64,000 bases of DNA from Xenoacremonium recifei (taxonomy: Eukaryota; Ascomycota; Sordariomycetes; Hypocreales; Nectriaceae). Positions 25,396 through 36,620 of the stretch are shown piece by piece. The notes beneath the pieces were generated by a model, which worked only from the letters and a program-made list of their open reading frames with translations, was not told where the DNA came from and ran no database searches. How positions within the stretch are numbered: the stretch's first letter is position 1; each line of letters opens with the position of its first letter. The stretch covers positions 124,001 through 188,000 of the forward strand of contig WOFQ01000046.1 of assembly GCA_012184525.1 (NCBI GenBank). The letters are read 5' to 3'. The position numbers and the translations under genes were made by a program.

Positions 25396-26261
25396 TTTGT
25401 GCAAGTTATCGCCGCCGCCGAACTGGCTGAAGCAAGACCGCTCCCATCCGATCAAAGGACAAGAATCGAAGTCCGGGGGATCAGACGGGGGCGCGGGGGT
25501 GACGATTTAGTTGAATGGGGGATAGTATGGGGAGGGGGTTTGTCGGGCACTAAGACGGTGGTTTTATAGCACCAGCTCCCTCGGCTGAGACCACTCCGTG
25601 GGCTAGCCAGGCCGCCATTAATTGGGCCAGCAAAGCTGACTTTTGGGTCCCATGACACCTTTCGTGTGATGACTTGGCAGTCTCGTTGCGTTGTGATGAA
25701 GTGTCAGTTTGGGTGTAAGTCAACGCAGCTCCGATGGGAATTTTCATGAGTAGAAGACACCAAAAAGGCCCGCGCAGCCCGAAACAGCATTATCGTACCT
25801 TGTTCTCTTACCCCAATTGCCGCATGTGGCAGCACTGTGCATGGTGGCTTGCGGCGCATTCCGAACTGGCGGGGGAGGCCTGTCTGTGCAGGGTAAATCA
25901 GCCCACGAGGTGAGTTGGAGAAAGAGCATCGTGAGTTGTAGTTCAGACGCGTCATTGAGTTGAAGTCTGCATCGCAGTATCCTGGAGAAGAATTAGAGAT
26001 TGAGGTGAAGCTGTGCCAACAGCAAATTTCTCGACTCCTGTACCTGATCAACGGATGCGATTTACCACTGTTTGCTAGCGGAATCACCACAAGGCACTCA
26101 GACAGATCGTGCTATGCACTCGATTGAGAGATCGAAGCCCTCAAGAGTGAAACCCATGCCTTCATGTGTAGTAAAACATACAAAGCAACTCTCCTTAAGT
26201 CCGAACTGTCTAAATTTCAAAATTCTGGCATTAAAGCATTAATTCCGGTACAATAATACCC

Positions 26262-26278
26262 TCGGCCAAATTGGCCGA
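26262..26278. promoter_or_regulatory. 17-bp palindrome, copy 1 (perfect)
   Basis: TCGGCCAA-A-TTGGCCGA: two perfect 8-bp arms around a single base, 233 bp before the SDR start codon. It contains CGG and CCG half-sites in the orientation recognised by zinc-cluster dimers. Confidence 0.6.
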
Positions 26279-26340
26279 CCTGCTGCGCACGTAAAACCAC
26301 CATCTACAGCAGCAAAATAGCGGGTGAATCTCCACCATCG

Positions 26341-26357
26341 TCGGCCAACTTGGCCAC
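26341..26357. promoter_or_regulatory. 17-bp palindrome, copy 2 (one mismatch)
   Basis: TCGGCCAA-C-TTGGCCAC, 79 bp downstream of the first copy and differing only at the centre and the last two bases. Conservation of a long palindrome twice in an AT-rich promoter is unlikely by chance. Confidence 0.6.
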
Positions 26358-26510
26358 GGCTTACAGATCGACGAACGTGTGTAGTCACAACTATAAAAAG
26401 GGAATTGGTCTTGTATGGCTTGAGATAATTGGAAATCTTAAGGCACCAGAACAATTCAGATCAGTTAAGAAAACAATTATACGAATCCTCCTGACGACTC
26501 AGCAAATATC

Positions 26511-27239
26511 ATGGCAAACCCTCTAGTGTTCATCACTGGTGCCAACCAAGGCATTGGCCTGGCTGCTGCAAAGATTCTCGCCAGCCAACATTCATGCCAC
26601 GTTCTCATCGGGGCCCGCAACAGCGAGGCCGGCGAGAAAGCAGCATCTGAAATCCGAGATGCCGGACATAAAGCCTCATTTGTCAAGCTGGATCTCATGT
26701 CTCGTGCGTCCGTTGAGGCCGCAGTTAAGACGATAACCGACGATTATGGGTACCTCGATGTGCTCATCAACAACGCCGGCATCCTGATTGACACCAAAGT
26801 CGAGGACACCTGGGATCGCTTCGCTGATACCTTTACTACGAATGTCGTCGGCCCTGCCGTCTTGACCGAGGGTCTGTTGCCGCTGCTGCGCAAGGCAAAG
26901 ATTGCACCCCCGAGAATCGTCTTCGTTTCAAGCACCATGGGAAGCATCCAGGTCTCTACAGACAAGACCACTGCGTGGTACCCTATCGATTACAAGGCGT
27001 ATGATGCCAGCAAAGCAGCTGTGAGCATGCTCACCGTCAACTTCGCCCGTGAGCTCGACGAGGCTGGAGGCAAGGTGAATGTGGTATGCCCAGGGCTAGT
27101 GAGCACAAATATGACGGGATACATGCCTCAAGGTACCAGCACAGAGGTTGGAGCTGCGCAAGTTGTGAAGATGGCTCTGATTGGAGAAGATGGACCGACG
27201 AGGACGTTCAGCAGGGCTGATGGCCCCGTACCTTGGTAG
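26511..27239 (+). CDS. Carbonyl-reductase-like SDR
   Basis: Single exon, 242 aa. NADP(H) motif TGANQGIG at residues 9-16, an Arg after beta-2 (GARNSEAG) favouring NADPH, DVLINNAG, catalytic serine in VFVSSTMGS, and YDASKAA with the active-site Tyr and Lys. PGLVSTNMTGYMPQG closes the substrate pocket, and the C-terminus DGPVPW is typical of the fungal CBR1-like group. A soluble cytosolic reductase of carbonyl compounds is likely; the substrate is unknown. Its promoter has two long palindromes, and two zinc-finger regulators lie downstream on the same strand. Confidence 0.92.
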   Translation: MANPLVFITGANQGIGLAAAKILASQHSCHVLIGARNSEAGEKAASEIRDAGHKASFVKLDLMSRASVEAAVKTITDDYGYLDVLINNAGILIDTKVEDTWDRFADTFTTNVVGPAVLTEGLLPLLRKAKIAPPRIVFVSSTMGSIQVSTDKTTAWYPIDYKAYDASKAAVSMLTVNFARELDEAGGKVNVVCPGLVSTNMTGYMPQGTSTEVGAAQVVKMALIGEDGPTRTFSRADGPVPW

Positions 27240-27564
27240 AACGACCGCGTGGATTTAAGGAGACTTAGATGAATTGAATATATTCGTGTTTCTAGTTTCA
27301 TAGATAAACAATTCGACAGTAACCTGCTCCTACCCATCGACGAGTCTAGATATTGACAATATTGAGAGAGCAATGGCCACTGGAATGTTGTGTCTTTTGT
27401 GATGACTAATTACTGCCATCCCTCCTTTCAAGTAGCGCGCCTCACACAATCAAACTCTCCACTTTCACTGTACATCGTGCTCAGATGAGCCTCCTACATG
27501 TGCCTCCTACCTCACATCTCTCAAACCGCAAGTACATTCTAATCTACAGCCGAAAACTTCCAGA
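27240..27564. other. Spacer between SDR and regulator gene
   Basis: 325 bp, CT-rich toward its right end (27410-27520), consistent with a fungal promoter. No gene. Confidence 0.5.
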
Positions 27565-29208
27565 ATGAGGACGTGTCCGGTGAAGACGACAACAGACTTC
27601 ACAGGGACTTGCTCGATATGCTCAAAAGTCTACACTCAAGGTTGGAAATCTTTCGATTTGTCATCATCTTTGACTTGCTAATGGGGAGATGTCGCAGAGC
27701 ATTCGTTCAATCGCCATGTAAAATATTGTCAGCGCGCTCAGAGTAAAAGAAAAGGACGCCCAAAAGCATGCTTAGCTTGTTGCTCATCAAAAGTCAAGTG
27801 CACCTTCACCAAGCCGCAGTGCTCACGATGCAAGGCCAAAGGGCTCGATTGCGTGTACGAGCCTACGACTTCACACCCTGTGGCGACAAAGGTGCCGTCT
27901 TTCGCGGAGAACGAACCTCTCCATTTGGATCCTAGCCTCAGTCGACCCGTGAACGAGTCGACCCAGGGGATTATGATACGGAGAGGAGCATGGCCCCCTT
28001 CGGACTTCGATTTGGATGATGACTTCTCAACGCAAAATATCGAGCCAAACGTTACAATCGCACTAGATGGCTTCTCATTGGAGCCCAAAAAATGTGATTC
28101 TGGAGCATACCACTCCTGGGCTGCATACCAAACGGATATGAACAGCCCGTGGCAGTCAATGCTGGAGCCTTCTACACCTCACACCCAGTCATACTCATCT
28201 GACGACATTATATCCTTGGCTCGCTCAACGACAACACTTGTCCATCTTCGATATGGGAATCCCGCAACCAAATACGCCGCCAACCTCATATCAAACATGT
28301 TCAGCGCTTTTCCGCAGATGATGCTTCGTCGCCAGACATTTCCTCCATTTATTCACCCACATTGGCATCGTCCGACTCTCCCGGACAAGCTCGCGACTTG
28401 TATGAGTATTGCCCAGTTATTTGCGGCGAGAACTCCTGAGACAATGCCATTTCTTTGGCGGACAATCGAGGCTGAGGAGCGACGCATTTACGATGAGGTA
28501 CGTGATCAAAGTCATTGGGATATGTAGGTATGATAAGTAAACTGACGATCACAGATATTCACCATGAATGTGCGAGAGATCCAGACTGCCATACAGGCAA
28601 TCCTGATTTATATCATCATGGTGATATCATGCAGTCACCACGAAGACCCTCCGGAGCGCGGAGAGAGAATGATACAAACCTTCATAGTGTGTAATTCGAA
28701 ATGGATGGAATATGGTGTTTTGACTAAGAGGTTACAGGTTCTATGTTTGCGTACCATCAATTTGCTCCCAGGTGAATGGTTTGCAAACACCGAACAGACC
28801 CATCCTAGCGCAACTTGGGAGGACTGGATATTTGCCGAGTCAAGACGACGGTAAGAAAACTATAGGATCCTTACTGGCAGTAGGGCTGACTATACTAGGA
28901 TCACATCTCTCTGTTTTGTCATCAGCCGCGTTGTCTCATTCCGCAACTCAGTACCCTGCACTACTGACGATATCATGACTAAGACTCCCCTTATCTCCAG
29001 CAAGACGCTTTGGGAAGCTCGAACTAGAGAAGAGTGGGAGATTGAGAAGGTGTTTTATGAAGCATCTTGTCCAATGCAGAAATTTGGAGAGCTTGTTGAA
29101 GCACGAGCAAATTCGGCAGACCCGCAGAATGCGCAGAAGTTGGAAAATTGGGAGGCTGGAGCGGACAAAATGGCGCAAATTTTGAACATAGCCACTGTCT
29201 TTGTATGA
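27565..29208 (+). CDS. Regulator with a C2H2-like element ahead of a Zn2Cys6 finger
   Basis: Four exons, 27565-27640, 27698-28497, 28555-28850, 28899-29208; 493 aa. The N-terminus carries a zinc-ligand-rich element built across the first intron: TCSICSKVYTQ, then EHSFNRHVKYC, i.e. Cys-x2-Cys with a following His-x5-His. It is followed by the full zinc cluster CLACCSSKVKC-TFTKPQCSRC-KAKGLDC preceded by a basic SKRKGRPK. The C-terminal half is the fungal regulatory domain that contains SATWEDWIFAESRRRI, with KTLWEARTREEWE near the end. Dual-finger proteins of this layout are known in Pezizomycotina. Its target is unknown; the adjacent SDR promoter palindromes are plausible sites. Confidence 0.83.
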
Positions 29209-29582
29209 CCTCTGGCCGAGTATTATCGGGGCCTTGGCTTTAGTCTATGAATCCGCGCATTCGCTGTCGGTTCGCCACCTATCTGCCGTAAATGATGCGA
29301 GTATTATCATGAGAGACTTGGCGCATTTACCTTATCTATTTCATCCTATCATCTGTTTAGAAATTGGAGATTGTGCAAGATAGTAAAGCCAGATAACCCC
29401 TGGATAGCGTCTGGAATGAGCATGGTCCGGGGGTATCACGTGAGGAGTCGGCGCAGATAAGGCTTGCCGACATAGTCGCTTAATGGCGCAGCGTTACTCT
29501 AATCCTCCATGCTCACCAGGCTTTCTCGTATCTGACCAGCTCCGCCTTTCTATGCTTTAAGTCGAAGATCAAACGATCCATC
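29209..29582. other. Spacer between two regulator genes
   Basis: 374 bp. A 60-codon frame (29201-29383) overlaps the stop of the previous gene but has no independent support. Otherwise promoter for the next gene. Confidence 0.5.
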
Positions 29583-31528
29583 ATGCCAGCTGCTTCATCT
29601 CGGCAGCCGACGATCCACCGGCGTTCACGTAACGGTACGCATTACGCGACACGTCTGGAATCTCTGTGGACTGAGCTTACTGGAATCTCCTAGGATGCTA
29701 TACTTGTCGTGTTCGGAAGGTCCGCTGTGAGGTAGCAAAGGCTACAAGCGATGAAAATACGAACGGAGACACCTCTATCTGCTCCAATTGTCAACGGCTC
29801 GGCTTTCAATGTCGATGGAACCCACCCGCATCGGGGGAGACTTACACGCCTCCGCCAAAACGACGGCGAACGACAGTGCAACGCCGCGTGAACACGAATG
29901 AGAATCTGAGTAACACACCGCATCAGCATGAAATGAACATGAGGGGCTCAGCTACTCCCGTTTCGTCCAACAATCGCCCTCAGAATCTACAAGAACGCGG
30001 TACCGAGACATTCGGCCATGCTTTTTATAACAACTTCGGGATGCTTGGAGACATCGCGCTAGACTCTGACTTAAACTTCGGTTGCAGCTCCTTCAGTCTC
30101 GACTTGGCAGGAGAAGGACTGGACTTCATTCCATTACCAGAGGTTGATCCCTCGATTCTTCAGCCCTCAATAGATCAGTCTCTTGTGCAGGAGGTTGAGG
30201 ATACTTCGAGGCAGTATCTCGTTTATCAGGATGTTGGAGACAGCACATCAGACACAGGGAGCAACCTGTCCCCGTCCATGAGCGAAAGCAATCGCCTGCT
30301 CATCCAGCACTATCTTGAAGTCATGAAAGGGTACTCCAAAGTTGACGACCGGAGTAAAGATGCCAACAACCTGTTTATCTCCGCGTTTTCCCAATCTCTC
30401 TGCTTTCCACCACTCTTCTACGCTATTCTGGCGTTTTCTGCCTCACACTTGTCAATTAAAGATAGCAGCTACACTGAGCAAGCGGAGACTCTTGATCGCC
30501 TGGCACTGGAGTCCTTCGACGTCTTCCAGCGAGAACATGACTCCGAAGTTGAAGGCCTTCTCTCGGCACTCTTTGTTAGAGTTAAAAAGGTCCATATCAC
30601 CGCTGGGAGTTTGGATACCTTCATGAGCCTCGTCGCGGCTGCCAGCAACATCATCTCTGCCAAACAAGAGGAACAAGCCATAAAAACACCGTCTCCTTTA
30701 ACGAAACGGATCATCCTTCGCCTAGCCATCCTTGACGCGCGAGCAGCAGCCTATCGCTTGGGCGGAGGAACCCTCATCGAACGCTTGCGAAGTATCCCTA
30801 CGTTTTCATTTCTCTTCGATCGAAATATCACCAAAGACATGTCCCGTGGTGGCGTTGGAAATCTCGTCCGTGCAAACGTTCTTCGTGTCAGAGTCGCGGA
30901 TCTTGACAAGAGAATATATGAACAGAACACTGCCGAGTTTGTGACAATGCCTCCAATACGAATGGATGAGATCAAGTCATTGTACTCGGATATTCGCCGA
31001 GAAATTGATGCATGGGAACGAGAATTGGAGACGCAAAGTGAGATAAATGGCTCCGACGTTCTCATAGAGGATGAGGTCCTCGAACCAACAACCTACAACT
31101 CCTACGTTGTTTTGTCAGCTTTGCACTCCAACATACTATATCTCTGCGACATCTATGTTAGTCGGCTTAGATATCCAAAAGCTCTTTTTGAGACTGACAC
31201 AGACTATTTACAGCCGCTACCGCAATTCGATCGAGAGCTTTCCGTTCGCAAAATTCTCGCTTACCAACTGAGAGTACGCCATGATCCATCCAGGATCAAT
31301 TCACCGTCCTCCATCTTTCCATCGTCTCTATTTCAAGCTGGCCTATGCACCACCGACCCGATCCACCGCGACTGGGTTATCGAAGTTTTCAAGAAGAGTG
31401 AAGAATGGGGCGTGTTTGTCCAACGAGCAAGAGAGCTACTTGAATCAATGTTAAGGATGAAGGCGAAGGGAGCTTTAGTAGATATCTCTACTGCTATGGA
31501 TCAGGTCACTGGTAGATTCGTGATATAA
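29583..31528 (+). CDS. Zn2Cys6 transcription factor with an extended finger loop
   Basis: Two exons, 29583-29634 and 29694-31528; 628 aa. The finger is completed by splicing (RRSRNGCYTCRVRKVRC), and the loop between Cys3 and Cys4 is 17 residues, far longer than the usual 5-9: the pattern is C-x2-C-x6-C-x17-C-x2-C-x6-C, ending QRLGFQCRW. A basic PPPKRRRTTVQRR follows. The rest matches the fungal_trans_2 type regulatory domain: LLIQHYLEVMKGYSKVDD, FPPLFYAILAFSASHLS, and a long helical region to the stop. It lies 163 bp from the convergent Dal5-type permease. Target unknown. Confidence 0.85.
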
Positions 31529-31691
31529 TTCTCAAGATGCTTGTTTTGTATGTATTATTGTTCACCAGTCTTAAAAGGCGTACCACAAGATATATCAGGA
31601 CCTTGATTTGCAAATACTATTTTGAAGCTATGTGAATAGATTAAAGGTACTAGGGAAGCCTGGATTGTCGCTCAAAGCTAACTATTCCTCT

Positions 31692-33771
31692 CTACATGGT
31701 ATACCGAAACGTCTCCCATTGCTCAAAGTCTGTGTGATCGGTGAACTCCGGTCTCTCCATGTGCGAGATGTCTCTGGCTGCCACGAGATTGTCACGTCGG
31801 TTGTTTTCGTATCGGTACCAGATGAACTGCAGGATTGGCAAGACAATCATGAGCGCGTAGCATCCCACTAGGAGATCATCATTAGTATGCTCGGGGGGCT
31901 TCAATCTCAAAGATGGTGCACCTACTCAGCATTTCGAACGCCATGGTGTACACTGGGGCTTGACTGTCCAGGAAGAACTCTGTAACCTAGGTAAGCAGTT
32001 GTTTCAAGATATAAACCAGTTGCACTTACGAGGACCAGCGATGAGACCGGCTGCCCATCCTGCAAAGATGATACCCGAAGCAGTTGATTTCTTCGTGCTC
32101 CCGGCGTAGTTCGAAGCCATCAGACCGGTGCTGAGGGTGAATGACATGCTATGCCTGAGAGGATGTCAGATTTAATGCTTTCTTGTTCCTCAAAGCTCTG
32201 GCTTACGTATACGTAAGATAATACCCAGCAAGGCGACCTGCCTGGTTGCTGTCAGGCAGCGTGTGCAACAACGAGGCACCGATCAGTGGAGGGACTGAAG
32301 CAATTAGTGACAACAGAAGCCGAATGTTGCTGTGATGAGATGCAATCCAAGATAGAATGAGGAATGTTGACAACTGGATTGTGGCAGCGGGACAGGTAGA
32401 AATGATAGTGGTTTGCATTTTCGTAAAGCCAAATCCCTCCACAATCTGACTCGAGAACTACACATATGGTTAACACCATTGCATAGAAGTTTGGTCGAAA
32501 GGAAATGTACCTGGCTGGCGAAGGTAGAAGGCATTGTGTTGCCGCTTCAGATCGTTTGTCAGCCTTTATATGATCAACTAAAAGGGGAACTTACACGGCA
32601 GTGACAAAGAAGAAGTAGGTCTGAGGATCTTTGAAAGCCTCGAAGAATTGCTTCCACTTCCATCGGTCTTCGGCTGTAACCGTCTGGTTCTCCCGGACTC
32701 GTTCGATGGCAATCTTCTTCTGTCGGTCGTTCAACCAACAGGCGTTCTTCTGGTTGTCAGGCATAAGCTTGATCAGCACCAGCGAAAAGGCAAAGCTAAA
32801 AGACCCGAAGAAGATAAAAAAAATCTTCCAAGTGGCTATGCCATCGTGGACTAATTATGTTAATCTACGTTAATTGTCAAGAATATGAAGACTAACTTGA
32901 TCCAAGGGCGTAAGTGAGTATGCCTCCAATAAAGTTGCCAACCTTCGACTCAGTCAGTAGGATAAATTTCGTGGCCAACTTTATCTGAGATGAAAACTCA
33001 CCGGGGTTCCTCCCAGCCAAAACGCAGTCCTAAAAGCTTGCTCCGGTCTCGTCCACCAGTTGCTGGTCACAATCACAAAAACAGGGCCGATAATGCTTTC
33101 GACGAGGCCAAGGAAGAATCGAACAGTCGCGATACCAGCAAAATTGAAACAAAGAGCTATTCAATGTCAGAGCTAGCTTGTTCAGGAGAGGGAGAGACAT
33201 ACGAGTCAGTAGAACGATGACAGACCATGTTAAAACTGCACCCGTGATGAATTTGCCGCAATGCCGTGGCCATCTCTGCACAAGCTTTGCCCAGGTCATG
33301 GAGCCAATCATATATCCGATATAGAAGATGCTATCCATTATGTAAGTGACAATGATAGACATACTCGTCTAATGCACTCACCTTCCAAGCCAGCTATAGT
33401 CTGAACCTTTGAGGTTCAACGCTTCCTTAATGCCGAAAATGGAAGCATAGTTCAGAAGAGTCTTGTCCAAGAACTAAGAGATTATGAGTTGTTTTCTTTG
33501 TCGTAGAGTTTCATAGAGCAAAGCCACTCACGGAGAAAACATAGCATAGAAACAGCATTGGAAGGAGAATGAAGTCGATCTTTCGCTTCACTTTGTTGGC
33601 CTCCTCCGGGGTGTACTCCACTCCTGAATGCTCGTAGGCTTTCATGGTTGCAAGGTCTGGGTCATAGACACTGCCTTCAACATGGTCACTCTTCCTATAT
33701 GCTTCTGCGCTGACTTGTTCCTTCAGCTGAACTGGGGCTTGCTGGTCCTGGATATCGTCCTGCGTGGCCAT
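31692..33771 (-). CDS. MFS transporter, allantoate-permease (Dal5) family
   Basis: Eleven exons: 33771-33532, 33473-33382, 33330-33203, 33156-33002, 32942-32897, 32850-32595, 32544-32511, 32457-32207, 32154-32030, 31979-31926, 31867-31692; 518 aa, every junction in phase. The protein has the anion:cation symporter layout: KRKIDFILLPMLFLCYVFSFLDKTLLNYAS in TM1, GYMIGSMTW, RFFLGLVESIIGPVF, WWTRPEQAFRTAFWLGG, a central loop LMPDNQKNACWLNDRQK, and IVEGFGFTKMQTTIIS. Family members carry allantoate, ureidosuccinate, nicotinate, biotin or similar organic anions; the substrate here is open. Divergent from an alpha/beta hydrolase, 334 bp apart. The high intron density is unusual for this window. Confidence 0.88.
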
Positions 33772-34105
33772 GTTGACAAACGGTCAAAGACAGTCTTGGG
33801 ATTGGTTCTGGATGTCTTTGGAGGGTCCAATCTGGGGTAAGATGGATCAGTGCTGCCATCTCTCTGGTATTGGCGGATGTTGTCTTGTATTTGAAGCAAT
33901 TAATCCCTGTCGTTGAACCCTGGCCTTATCTCCAAACGGCGGGGTAGTCGAGCCGAGACACTCGCGCCGATTTTGTCGAAGCGACAAGCTCGGAACCGAT
34001 TTAGTCGGCTACAGCCGGCGATACCTCGATGGAATAGGGATAAGGTATATAGCCATGATTCGCAATTGAGGATAATCCATGATAAGAACGATTCTGTAAG
34101 GCAAA
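33772..34105. promoter_or_regulatory. Bidirectional promoter, Dal5-type permease / hydrolase
   Basis: 334 bp shared by two divergent genes. Contains three stacked inverted repeats between 33973 and 34017 (listed separately). No coding potential. Confidence 0.6.
33973..34017. promoter_or_regulatory. Three adjacent inverted repeats incl. CGG-N6-CCG
   Basis: In order: TTGTCG-AAG-CGACAA (33973-33987), CCGA-N5-TCGG (33996-34008) and CGGCT-AC-AGCCG (34006-34017). The last reads as TCGG-CTACAG-CCGG, i.e. the CGG-N6-CCG spacing that established work assigns to Ppr1 and UaY zinc-cluster dimers. The last two overlap by three bases. Confidence 0.55.
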
Positions 34106-35590
34106 ATGACGATGATTAATATTCTTTCGAACATTGTGCGGGTTTCAGCGCCCCAGATTACTTATCTTCCAGAGACTGACACGTCGGTTACTGTTCTCCT
34201 AGAACCCTATCATGTCGACCTCCTTCCAGAATATGGCTATGTGAGTCGAGAATACCTAATCAGTGGCATTGCGGCAGGCGAGTCCTATTGCACCCGACTT
34301 CTGTTGCGGTGCCCAGAAAACTCTGACAAGTTCTCGGGGTTCGTTGTCGAGGAACCTTCTCATCTTTGGGGAGGAACAAGCATCTGGCGACATATCAACC
34401 GATGGTTGATGCGCAATGGTAAGTAAGAGTAAAAGGGCTTAAAATATTTGAAGGCTTATTTTACTAACTAAACAAGGCCATGCATGGATAGAGATCGACT
34501 CGCAGGCTCCCTCCGCTATTGGCAAGATCAAGAACATGGATCCTGAGCGCTACAGGGACATGCACTTCATCCCCGGCCCCCTTGCCGACGACTTCTCGGA
34601 GAACATTCCCTTTATCACAGATCTTTCCAAAGAAGGTCTTCGCCAAGCATATCTCAACTTCAAGTCATCGTGGTGGCCAGCCACGCTCCAGTCCTTCGAG
34701 ATCCTTGCCGCTGCCTCGTGGGCTTTGCAATCCGGCGTGCTTGGTCTGAAAGCTAAGCGAGTCATCCTCTCCGGGCTATCGCAAACTGGCGGCGTGACCC
34801 GTCACTTCATTACAGCATGGTCACATTTACGTCTACCGGATGGCACTCTGCCATTTGAGGGGTTCATCCCTTGCCAGTCTGGCGGTGAGGCACTCCCTGA
34901 CTTTCCGGGAGCAAAGATCATCGAGTTGTTGGGCGAGTCCGAGTTCCTATCGGTGCGGTTACCGTGCGGTATCAGCGGGCAGATGAAGGAGGTCGATCAT
35001 AGACGCCCTGACAGCGCATCGTTTCGCCTCTATGAGGTTGCGGGCATGGCGCACCGAGAGTCGAGATATGCTTCGGCTCTAGACCTGAAGAGATGGTCTG
35101 TGGCTGATCTGAAAGGTGCGAAATGGAGCACCTTTGCGAACTCGTTCATATATCACGCAGTCTTTGAGGCGATGGAGAGGTGGACTAGTCCTCTAGCAAT
35201 TCCACCGCCTCCTAGCCTTACAATTGAGACGATAAGCCCAACCAGTGACGAGATAGTCAGAGACGAGCATGGTAATGCGGTGGGGGGAGTCAGAAGTCTG
35301 CACACCGATGCCCCTCTGTCTAGGCTTGTTACAGCTACTCCAAAGGGTCGACCAAATTGGTATATGGGTAGGTGAATTGTCCGAAAAACTAATGCAAGCT
35401 ATTGCTAAATCTAGATTTAGGATCTGAGTGGCTGTTTGACGCCGAAAAGCTGCACGGACTGTACGGCTCAGTGGCCAACTACCGCCGAGCTGCGGGGGAA
35501 GCTCTGGGAAAACAGATCCAGGCCGGGTTTCTGCTCCCTACCGATGCGGAGACTTTGCGCCGGGAGAGCATTGAAAAAGTCTGTTTCTGA
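34106..35590 (+). CDS. Alpha/beta hydrolase-domain protein (Abhydrolase_10-like)
   Basis: Three exons, 34106-34418, 34477-35367, 35415-35590; 459 aa. The third exon could also start six bases later. The likely nucleophile elbow is GLSQTGGVTR (about residue 210); the segment FIPCQSGGEALPDFPGAKIIELLGESEF provides an acidic residue, and GMAHRESRYA a candidate His. This order fits the fungal and bacterial alpha/beta hydrolase-domain family PF20091. There is no signal peptide. The biochemical role of the family is poorly known. The divergent organic-anion permease suggests that it acts on the imported compound, perhaps as an esterase or amidase (inference). Confidence 0.78.
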
Positions 35591-35932
35591 GCGAAGTGAG
35601 CTTCTAACCGGAGGCTAAAACTGGAATGATGATTGCTCCAGAATCAGATATTATAGCTATGTCAGTCGCGAAAAGGTTTATGATGGTTCCGGTGCTGGCT
35701 CTGAAGGTTTGATAGTTTTCTCGTCGGCCTGTCGGGGTTCTAGGAACAATTTGCCGTCTTATGCTTTCTCGTATACCTAATTGACGGGAATTGACTTTAT
35801 ATGAAGCCCAGTTTTCTGACTGATCTATAAGGCCCGACCCTTGATAATAGATGCTAAAGCACTGGTGAGAAAGAGGAGTACTATATAATATTGAACTTAT
35901 TTAGTACATGCCGCTTTAGTGTCTTTAATGTA
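35591..35932. other. AT-rich intergenic region
   Basis: 3' flank of the hydrolase gene up to the ABC-transporter relic. No gene. Confidence 0.5.
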
Positions 35933-36620
35933 TTATAGAATCGATCCAAGAAGTAGAGCTAGGATAAAACTGAGGACTTCAAAAAGGCAAGCTAAGAGCG
36001 CCTGGGTTAACAGGTCGAATCTGAAGTGCCGTAAAAGATTGAAGAGGAGAGATAATCTTAATAGCAGATATTGGGGACCTCATCTCACATGTCGGGCAAT
36101 AAATGGATAGCTAACTCACCCAGATTACTTATAGCAGGCAACACTTGGAGCAGCAGCGTCAACCGTGCCGAGCATAGGGACATGCTCGGCCTTGAGTATG
36201 CCACTCCGCCAAGCCTTAAAAAGCATTCCATCCAGCCAGGCGAAGCTCAGAAGGCTCAAGAGAGGAGCTCGAGATTCTGCAGTCATATCCAGTATAAGTT
36301 CTTTAGTCTCAGGGAGTAGGCGTAGCGTAACTAGGATTATGGCAAGTAAGCACAATAACACCACTGTAGTCATTATACTAGCCTGGGGGGTGGCCATGGT
36401 AATTGCCCAGGTTAGGATATAGAAGAATAATAAGTGCTGCCAGGCTGTATATCGAATTGTTCGAAACTGTGAGGTGGGATGTTGGGCAATAGGAAGAGCA
36501 CGATGAGGTATGACCAGAAGGCGGTAATGGTAACTGAAACTTGGTCTGAAGCCTCGACTTCGCAGACCCAGCCCCTGGGTCCATCAACTTGCGTTTCCTT
36601 GGGTCTAGAAATCGTAGTCC
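35933..36620 (-). pseudogene. Relic of an ABC-C (MRP-type) transporter
   Basis: Read on the minus strand, broken frames in order give parts of an ABC-C N-terminal half. First comes SVTITAFWSYLIVLFLLPN (about 36560-36480), then WQHLLFFYILTWAITM and the 36397-36128 frame with LRLLPETKEL and APLLSLLSFAWLDGMLFKAW, which resembles the conserved stretch before TMD1. In another frame follows LLRLSLLFNLLRHFRFDLL and FEVLSFILALLLGSIL up to a TAA at 35933. The pieces are in the right order but need frame changes, and no nucleotide-binding domain follows. A decayed, 3'-truncated gene is the best reading. The family call rests on motif order by eye. Confidence 0.5.

Larger units (their letters stand above)
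25396..26510. promoter_or_regulatory. Divergent promoter, bHLH / SDR
   Basis: 1.1 kb between starts of the bHLH and SDR genes. The SDR-proximal 300 bp is AT-rich and holds two copies of a 17-bp palindrome (annotated separately). Short minus-strand frames here have no protein features. Confidence 0.6.

Noticed and set aside
26511..31528. SDR plus two regulators as a secondary-metabolite cluster
   Set aside because: No polyketide synthase, NRPS, terpene synthase or P450 anywhere in the window.
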